Positions 6,619 through 11,022 of a stretch of 11,022 nt of DNA are shown piece after piece; position 1 is the first letter of the stretch; each line of letters starts with the position of its first letter. A program made the translations under genes and the position numbers. The DNA is from JBFKOL01 sp041628815. GTDB taxonomy: Bacteria; Bacteroidota; Bacteroidia; Chitinophagales; Saprospiraceae. The stretch is from the NCBI GenBank assembly GCA_041628815.1, contig JBFKOL010000118.1, positions 1-11,022 of the forward strand, given 5' to 3'. The notes beneath the pieces were generated by a model. That model was given only the letters and a program-made list of their open reading frames with translations. It searched no databases and was not told where the DNA came from.

Positions 6619-8091
6619 ATGTACGCGGGTAGCGGATACAGCGATTGGGAGATAGGTGACATAGACGTCTTCATACATGAAGGTATTTACCATTTGTTTC
6701 ACCTAATCATTCCCAATCACGACTACATTGCTCACGCCATCTCCCGCGATGGCATAAGTTGGTCACGTGTGAAGAATGCTTTATTTGTCGGTGATCCGGG
6801 GCAATGGGACGACGATATGCTATGGACCATGCATGTATCCAAGGTGCAAGATGGGTTCAGGATGTTCTATACCGGACTGCAAAGAAAGGATAGAGGGAGA
6901 CTCCAAAAAATTGGATTGGCAGAATCAAAGGATTTGTTTGAATGGTATAAAGTTCAAAACAACACTCTTCCTTTTTCCAGCCAGGAACCTATCTACGAGA
7001 GCCTCAATAATAATCCGCGCGAGTGGCTTAGTTTTCGAGATCCGTATCGATTTGTTCATGAGCAACAAGAATATATATTGATGTGTGCCCGCAGCAGTTA
7101 TGGGCCTATTTCAAGAAGAGGTTGTGTCGGTCTTGCCAAATGGGTAAAAGGCAGGTATGAATTGCAAAAACCTCTTTTATTCCCGATGGTGTATGATGAC
7201 ATTGAATGCCCATGTGTCTGCAAGTTAAATGGCCTTTACTACTTAATCGGCTCCATAAGGGAGGACATCAAAATCCGGTACTGGTTTGCAAAAGAATTTT
7301 TGGGTGAATACCGATCCTTTCACTCAGACGTGCTCTTGCCACAAGGAAATTATGCCGCTCGTATAGTTGCTGATGGTTCTCATAATCTGGTCTATAACTT
7401 CTATTTTCTGGATCGGAACGTAAATTCATTGCGCGTACTACCTCCTCCAAAGCAATTGGATGTTGATGACAAAGGCAGATTGATCTTGCGTACATTTTAT
7501 CGTTGGAATCAGATGGTCACCAATACACTGAACCAAAGTGAATTCTCGGAGGTAAAGAATATTTTATCAAACAAAACTGCCTCAATTGCCGTCAAGGAAA
7601 ACTTATGGATGTTAGAAAGCCGCAGTGGCTATGAAATATTCCGTTTTAATAAGCCAAGCAGCAGTTTCATCTGGGAGGGAGTCCTCACCCTCGAGGGGCT
7701 GGGTAAATGCGGGCTCATATCGGACATGGACGGACAGGGAAATGGATACTTCATTCCTTTCGATTTCGTCAATGGGTATGTCACCATTCGAAAGTGGGGA
7801 TTTAATGAATCGAACACCAAGGAGAATTTTGTTTTTCAAAACCTCCAAGCTAATTTATTCAAACCTTCTCCCGATAGATCGTTGTCCTTCCGGCTGGTTA
7901 GGTATGGAAATTACATAGAGTTAAGCATCAATGGTATTGTCAAACTAACTCTTATGGACTATACTTACTCTGGAGAGGGAGTCGGTCTTTACTCAGCTTC
8001 TTCCCTGATTTCATTAAAAGATTCAATGATAAAAATACTGCCAGACCCCAAGAGTGAATATGCAAGCCAGGAGCAAGTGAGTGCAGAATGA
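6619..8091 (+). CDS. GH32-like beta-fructosidase (sucrose/fructoside hydrolase), intracellular
   Basis: The 490-residue protein fits the GH32 plan of a five-bladed propeller plus C-terminal beta-sandwich. Near the N-terminus, WEIGDIDVFIHEGIYHLFH (10-28) matches the 'W.NDPNG...G.YHLF' start of GH32, with Asp14 or Asp16 as probable nucleophile. SFRDPYRF contains FRDP (139-142), whose Asp141 is the transition-state stabiliser, and IECPCV contains Glu196-Cys197, the 'EC' acid/base motif. Residues from about 350 (FIWEGVLTLEGLG, then YGNYIELSINGIVKLTLMDY and GVGLYSASS) look like the GH32 C-terminal sandwich. The nucleophile motif is divergent from NDPNG, so the linkage cleaved is unsure: sucrose, another fructoside, or a transferase reaction. 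No signal peptide is present. An in-frame TAA at 6613-6615 fixes the start. Position downstream of sucrose-phosphate synthase supports a role in sucrose turnover (inference). Confidence 0.75.
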   Translation: MYAGSGYSDWEIGDIDVFIHEGIYHLFHLIIPNHDYIAHAISRDGISWSRVKNALFVGDPGQWDDDMLWTMHVSKVQDGFRMFYTGLQRKDRGRLQKIGLAESKDLFEWYKVQNNTLPFSSQEPIYESLNNNPREWLSFRDPYRFVHEQQEYILMCARSSYGPISRRGCVGLAKWVKGRYELQKPLLFPMVYDDIECPCVCKLNGLYYLIGSIREDIKIRYWFAKEFLGEYRSFHSDVLLPQGNYAARIVADGSHNLVYNFYFLDRNVNSLRVLPPPKQLDVDDKGRLILRTFYRWNQMVTNTLNQSEFSEVKNILSNKTASIAVKENLWMLESRSGYEIFRFNKPSSSFIWEGVLTLEGLGKCGLISDMDGQGNGYFIPFDFVNGYVTIRKWGFNESNTKENFVFQNLQANLFKPSPDRSLSFRLVRYGNYIELSINGIVKLTLMDYTYSGEGVGLYSASSLISLKDSMIKILPDPKSEYASQEQVSAE

Positions 8092-8354
8092 ACCGGGATA
8101 AAGAAATGAAGATCCTGTAGATGGCCGAATAGCTACGTTTATTTTACCTTATCGGTAGTTTTAGGGGTAGGTGGGGCATAGAAACATAGAAGAAATCTAG
8201 ATCGATTAGTGGACTGTGTGTGACTGCGGGATCACCGGATAGGAATGTGGCGCACTTAATAGCGAGGCACGGGACAAGGAAGGCCTAACAACATCTTATA
8301 TTACAACTCTTCAAGAAGAATTATTTTGTACCATAGATCATAATTACTACACCC
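8092..8354. other. Intergenic gap before the deacetylase gene
   Basis: These 263 bp contain no supported coding region. TTATTTTG just before 8330 resembles a -7 box (TAnnTTTG with one mismatch) about 25-30 bp ahead of the deacetylase ATG, but no TTTG at the right distance upstream was seen. No strong hairpin or T tract marking the end of the GH32-like transcript was found. The gap suggests the deacetylase gene has its own promoter. Confidence 0.35.
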
Positions 8355-9944
8355 ATGAAATTTAAGATGTACCTGCTCATTACACTTTGCTTCTTGTCAT
8401 CATTGCTGATTACCGGACAATCGTCCTCCTTTCCTTGGCCCGATGGAAAGGCTGCTGCATTAAGCCTGACTTTTGATGATGCGCGATTATCACATGTAGA
8501 TGTGGGCCTGGAACTGTTCCGGGAATTGGATGCCAGGGCCACCTTTTACGTAAATCCATATGGCGTGGATCAGCGCCTTGAAGGATGGAAAGAATTGGTA
8601 GCTGACGGACACGAGATCGGAAATCATACCTATTTTCATCCCTGTACCGGTAATTTTGCCTGGTCTAGGGATAAGGCACTGGAATCGTATTCGTTATCCT
8701 CCATGAAGAGGGAGTTGCTACTAGCCAATCATTATATCCAGGAGACCTTGGGTGTGAATGCTGTGTCTTTTGCCTATACCTGTGGGAACACCTTTGTAGG
8801 ACGAGGTTCCGGGACTAAAAGTTATGTCCCTCTGATAGCGGAAATTTTTGAATCCGGAAGGGGATGGATGAACGAGGCACCGAACGATCCATATTTCATG
8901 GATCTATCCCAAGTGCAGGGTGTCGAAATGGACGGAAAAGATTTTGAAGAGGACATCAGGCCCTTGTTGGAGCAGGCAGTTGAAAACAGTGCATGGCTTG
9001 TGCTTGCCGGACATGAGATAGGAGAGGAAGACAGACAAACCACCAAGGTCGAGATGCTCCAAGAGCTCGTAGCCTATGCCACCCGACCGGATAGCAGGAT
9101 ATGGCTCACCACTGTTGGTGAAGCCGCTGAACACATAAGAAATCACCGTATCCTCCAAGCAGAGAAACTCAAAGCATCGTTGACACTTGCAGCGACCTTT
9201 GATGGCGGCTATTCCGCCGATTTTGCCAGGGGGGATAATTCTCTGTACGGTTCACCGGCTTATGACAAGGCTTCGGTTTCAACGGAAGGTTTCATTCCTG
9301 AAGAGGTAACCCTGGCGAAGGGTCGAGGCGTGCACGGAGATGCCCTGGAATTCAAACGCAAAGGACAGCCTGTCGTATTTTTTAAGTCCAGGGATAATAT
9401 AACTTATGATGAGAAAAACTGGAATGGAACCATTTCCCTGTGGCTCAGTCTGAACCCCGAAGAGGACCTGGCACCCGGTTATACAGATCCTATCCAGATC
9501 ACTGACTCTGGTTATGACGATGCGGCATTCTGGGTGGATTTCACTAATGAAAATCCCAGGATTTTTCGGATGGGCGTTTTTGGAGATGTCGATGTATGGA
9601 ACCCTAAAAATCTTAACCCGGATACCAATGCAGGCTTCCTGGACCGGCTGGTAACAGCAGTGGATCGCCCATTTGAGCGGGGCCGGTGGACCCATGTGGT
9701 CATGACCTTCGAGGGTATCAATGGAAAGAATGGGAAAGCTTCTTTTTACATCAACGGTGTACTCCAGGGTGAGCGACAGATCCCTGAGCGTTTCACCTGG
9801 GACTATGACCAATCCAGGATTTACTTAGGCCTGAACTACATCGGGCTCCTGGATGAGGTGGCCATATTCGATCGCGCATTGCTCCCGGAAGAAGTCCGTA
9901 ACCTGTATTTATTGAATGGGGGGATTGGGGACTTGATGAAATGA
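8355..9944 (+). CDS. Secreted polysaccharide deacetylase (NodB/CE4) fused to a LamG-like domain
   Basis: The 529-residue protein begins with a signal peptide (MKFKMYLLITLCFLSSLLITG), so it should be exported. The NodB homology domain covers about 33-270: SLTFDDA (37-43, Asp41 catalytic base and Asp42 metal ligand), HEIGNHTYFHP (86-96, metal-binding His91 and His95), FAYTCGNTF in the place of the family's motif 3, and LVLAGHEIG in the place of a late His motif. Such enzymes remove N- or O-acetyl groups from polysaccharides. From about 283 (TFDGGYSADFARGD) to 520 lies a concanavalin/LamG-like beta-sandwich, with NGTISLWLSL, GRWTHVVMTFEG, GKASFYINGVLQG and GLLDEVAIFDRALLPEEVRNLY, the last being a hallmark ending of LamG-type domains. 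This part probably binds glycan. The substrate is unknown. No anchoring or sorting domain is seen at the C-terminus. Confidence 0.85.
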   Translation: MKFKMYLLITLCFLSSLLITGQSSSFPWPDGKAAALSLTFDDARLSHVDVGLELFRELDARATFYVNPYGVDQRLEGWKELVADGHEIGNHTYFHPCTGNFAWSRDKALESYSLSSMKRELLLANHYIQETLGVNAVSFAYTCGNTFVGRGSGTKSYVPLIAEIFESGRGWMNEAPNDPYFMDLSQVQGVEMDGKDFEEDIRPLLEQAVENSAWLVLAGHEIGEEDRQTTKVEMLQELVAYATRPDSRIWLTTVGEAAEHIRNHRILQAEKLKASLTLAATFDGGYSADFARGDNSLYGSPAYDKASVSTEGFIPEEVTLAKGRGVHGDALEFKRKGQPVVFFKSRDNITYDEKNWNGTISLWLSLNPEEDLAPGYTDPIQITDSGYDDAAFWVDFTNENPRIFRMGVFGDVDVWNPKNLNPDTNAGFLDRLVTAVDRPFERGRWTHVVMTFEGINGKNGKASFYINGVLQGERQIPERFTWDYDQSRIYLGLNYIGLLDEVAIFDRALLPEEVRNLYLLNGGIGDLMK

Positions 9945-10008
9945 TGCGTTTATAGCGCGTAGATTTGACATATTTCCTTGGCGAAAGGGGTTAAACTCAA
10001 GCGCTAGT

Positions 10009-10038
10009 ACAAGATCAAGATCAAGAATCAAGATCAGG
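10009..10038. repeat. Short hexamer repeat, left flank of the four-helix-bundle gene
   Basis: The segment parses as ACAAG, ATCAAG, ATCAAG, a single A, ATCAAG, ATCAGG. It uses the same hexamer and the same habit of single-base insertions as the large array at 3326-3460, in the same orientation. It directly abuts the hairpin at 10039-10062. Confidence 0.8.
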
Positions 10039-10062
10039 ATTAATCTTAGAGTAAAGATTAAT
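10039..10062. repeat. Perfect 9-bp inverted repeat (hairpin) upstream of the four-helix-bundle gene
   Basis: ATTAATCTT (10039-10047) and AAGATTAAT (10054-10062) are exact reverse complements around the 6-nt loop AGAGTA. The hairpin starts directly after the left hexamer repeat and ends 43 bp before the ATG at 10106. It is AT-rich and lacks a following T tract, so it is a weak terminator candidate. It could be an operator for a dimeric regulator, an RNA structure in the leader, or an end structure of the cassette. Confidence 0.6.
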
Positions 10063-10105
10063 GATATGGCTATTTTTAAGAACATACAGGGTATGACAAT
10101 GGATT

Positions 10106-10474
10106 ATGAATGAGAAAAAGTATGACCTTGAGGATAGGCTTGTGAAATTTGCTGCAGAAATTGTGTTCCTGTGCAAGGAATTGCCAGCAGATATGACGGT
10201 AAGCTATTATGGAAATCAACTCCTGAGATCATCAGGTAGTGCTGCATTGAATTTTGGTGAAACTCAAGGATGCCATACTAAGAGGGACAATGTTAATAAA
10301 CTTGCCATTACGCTCAAAGAGCTAAAAGAAACCAGAGTTAATTTGAGTATTATGACAAAAATCGATTATGGAAATCTTGATAAACGACAACAACTCCTTG
10401 ACGAAGTCGAACAACTGATAAGGATTATTGCAACAATCATAAAAAAGAAACAATACAATAGTGAAATAACATAG
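10106..10474 (+). CDS. Four-helix-bundle protein (23S rRNA-intervening-sequence protein family)
   Basis: The 122-residue, all-helical protein matches the pattern of this family: YDLEDRLVKFAAEIVFLCKELP for helix 1, then NQLLRSSGSAALNFGETQG, where 'Q.LRS..S...N.GE.Q' is the family hallmark. KRDNVNKLAITLKELKETR follows for helix 3, and a C-terminal helix ends in a basic tail (TIIKKKQYNSE). Members fold as four-helix bundles that form pentamers in known structures and are related to Avd of diversity-generating retroelements. Their cellular role is not established, although basic faces suggest nucleic acid binding. No reverse transcriptase or variable repeat is present here, so a retroelement role is not supported. 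An in-frame TGA at 10094-10096 bounds the start. The gene is flanked by hexamer repeats in opposite orientations. Confidence 0.9.
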   Translation: MNEKKYDLEDRLVKFAAEIVFLCKELPADMTVSYYGNQLLRSSGSAALNFGETQGCHTKRDNVNKLAITLKELKETRVNLSIMTKIDYGNLDKRQQLLDEVEQLIRIIATIIKKKQYNSEIT

Positions 10475-10499
10475 GTATGTTTCATGCTTGTATTTAGTT

Positions 10500-10547
10500 T
10501 GCACTTGCATTTGCACTTGAACTTGCACTTGCACTTGAATTTGAACT
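10500..10547. repeat. Degenerate hexamer repeat, right flank, reverse orientation
   Basis: Eight consecutive hexamers of the form TGMAYT (TGCACT, TGCATT, TGAACT, TGAATT) fill this segment. The reverse complement reads AGTTCA/AGTGCA, which is the TTCAAG/TGCAAG family in another phase. It is therefore inverted relative to the arrays at 3326-3460 and 10009-10038. It ends 6 bp before the ATG of the downstream DUF6090 gene and so forms that gene's immediate leader. Confidence 0.9.
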
Positions 10548-10553
10548 TACCCC

Positions 10554-11022
10554 ATGCTCACTTTTCTACGTAAAATCCGTAAATCATTGATTGAATCTGG
10601 AAGTGCCAGAAGATATTTCGTCTATGCCATAGGTGAAATCGCTTTGGTAGTCATAGGGATTTTGATTGCGTTGCAGATCAACAATTGGAATGAGGCGAGG
10701 AAAGACCGTGCTTTAGAAAAAAAAGTGATCAAGGATATAGTTGAAAATTTACAACTCAATAAAAAGGTTTTGTCAGACCAGATCAACGAGTACAATACCT
10801 TGAACTTGTCGTATGATATAATTTTAGATGTTATCCAGAATGAACGGAACTATCATGATAGCCTGGATTATCATTTCCATAAAGTCCAGGTTAATACATA
10901 TCATTTCGATGTTCCCCGGGCAGGGTATGAAGGACTAAAAAACGTTGGATTTGAAATTGTCCAAAATGATATTGTACAAAAGGAAATTATCAATCTCTTC
11001 GAGGTCTCCTATGCATATATGC
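10554..11022 (+). CDS. DUF6090 family membrane protein (partial, 3' end outside window)
   Basis: From the ATG at 10554 the frame is open to the window edge (156 codons). The N-terminus MLTFLRKIRKSLIESGSARR, the hydrophobic segment at about 22-41 and the signature GEIALVVIGILIALQINNWNE match the DUF6090 family and align without gaps to the protein at 238. The two diverge strongly after the signature, so they are paralogues and not a recent duplication. The region after residue 50 is charged and probably helical (EKKVIKDIVENLQLNKKVLSDQ without break). Function unknown. The upstream 50 bp are hexamer repeat, leaving no Shine-Dalgarno sequence and putting any promoter at or beyond the repeat. Confidence 0.85.
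   Translation, partial: MLTFLRKIRKSLIESGSARRYFVYAIGEIALVVIGILIALQINNWNEARKDRALEKKVIKDIVENLQLNKKVLSDQINEYNTLNLSYDIILDVIQNERNYHDSLDYHFHKVQVNTYHFDVPRAGYEGLKNVGFEIVQNDIVQKEIINLFEVSYAYM

Larger units (their letters stand above)
10009..10547 (+). mobile_element. Candidate repeat-bounded cassette carrying a four-helix-bundle gene
   Basis: A four-helix-bundle gene is enclosed by hexamer repeats that read ATCAAG on the left and TGAACT/TGCACT (reverse complement AGTTCA/AGTGCA) on the right, so the two flanks face each other like imperfect terminal inverted repeats. The unit is about 540 bp and sits between a deacetylase gene and a DUF6090 gene. Relatives of the protein are encoded in intervening sequences inserted in 23S rRNA genes, which shows that the family can travel with insertions. 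There is no transposase or recombinase, and no target-site duplication was identified. Mobility is an inference. Confidence 0.3.

Noticed and set aside
9279..9812. 177-codon open frame on the minus strand
   Set aside because: It is a shadow of the deacetylase/LamG gene, whose motifs cover the same bases in the + frame.
10322..10534. Minus-strand open frame starting MQVQVQVQ
   Set aside because: It begins in the right-flank repeat and runs antisense to the four-helix-bundle gene.
10106..10547. Diversity-generating retroelement with Avd
   Set aside because: The four-helix-bundle protein is related to Avd, but there is no reverse transcriptase and no template/variable repeat pair in the window.

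Overview
The window looks like a chromosome segment of a Bacteroidota bacterium, probably a free-living Cytophagia, Saprospiria or Flavobacteriia type. The clues are two genes of the DUF6090 family (signature GEIxLVxIGILxALQxNNWNE), a four-helix-bundle gene of the 23S-intervening-sequence type, a small SVSC-type lipoprotein related to cytochrome c, an outer-membrane beta-barrel protein ending in Phe, and the lack of Shine-Dalgarno sequences before most starts. The lineage is inferred from gene families only.

Layout. 1-114 is the tail of a small protein resembling secreted lipocalin-like proteins. 238-1935 holds a DUF6090 membrane protein and a galactose-mutarotase-like protein on the + strand. 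2001-2573 (-) is an outer-membrane beta-barrel gene interrupted by one in-frame TGA; its frame stays open for 64 codons beyond the TGA. 2750-3136 (-) is a cytochrome c-like lipoprotein with a C-x4-C-H motif. 3326-3460 is a nested hexamer repeat array ending exactly at the stop codon of a PPP-family phosphoesterase gene (3459-4217, -). That gene is divergent from 4326-6497 (+), a sucrose-phosphate synthase fused to a sucrose-phosphate-phosphatase-like HAD domain. 6619-8091 (+) is an intracellular GH32-like beta-fructosidase. 8355-9944 (+) is a secreted NodB polysaccharide deacetylase fused to a LamG-like domain. 10106-10474 (+) is a four-helix-bundle gene bracketed by short hexamer repeats in opposite orientation. 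10554 to the end is the start of a second DUF6090 gene.

How the genes work together. The clearest functional unit is 4326-8091: a gene for making sucrose next to a gene for a likely sucrose or fructoside hydrolase, with no signal peptide on either product. This suggests synthesis and turnover of sucrose as an internal solute or reserve. The other genes (deacetylase, mutarotase-like protein, phosphoesterase, lipoprotein) show no firm link to it.

The most unusual feature is the repeat family based on the hexamer ATCAAG/TTCAAG. It occurs as a 135-bp array at 3326-3460, as a short left flank at 10009-10038 next to a perfect 9-bp hairpin, and as a right flank in reverse orientation at 10500-10547. 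The last two enclose the four-helix-bundle gene, giving a candidate repeat-bounded cassette of about 540 bp, with the 3326-3460 array as a possible gene-less relative.
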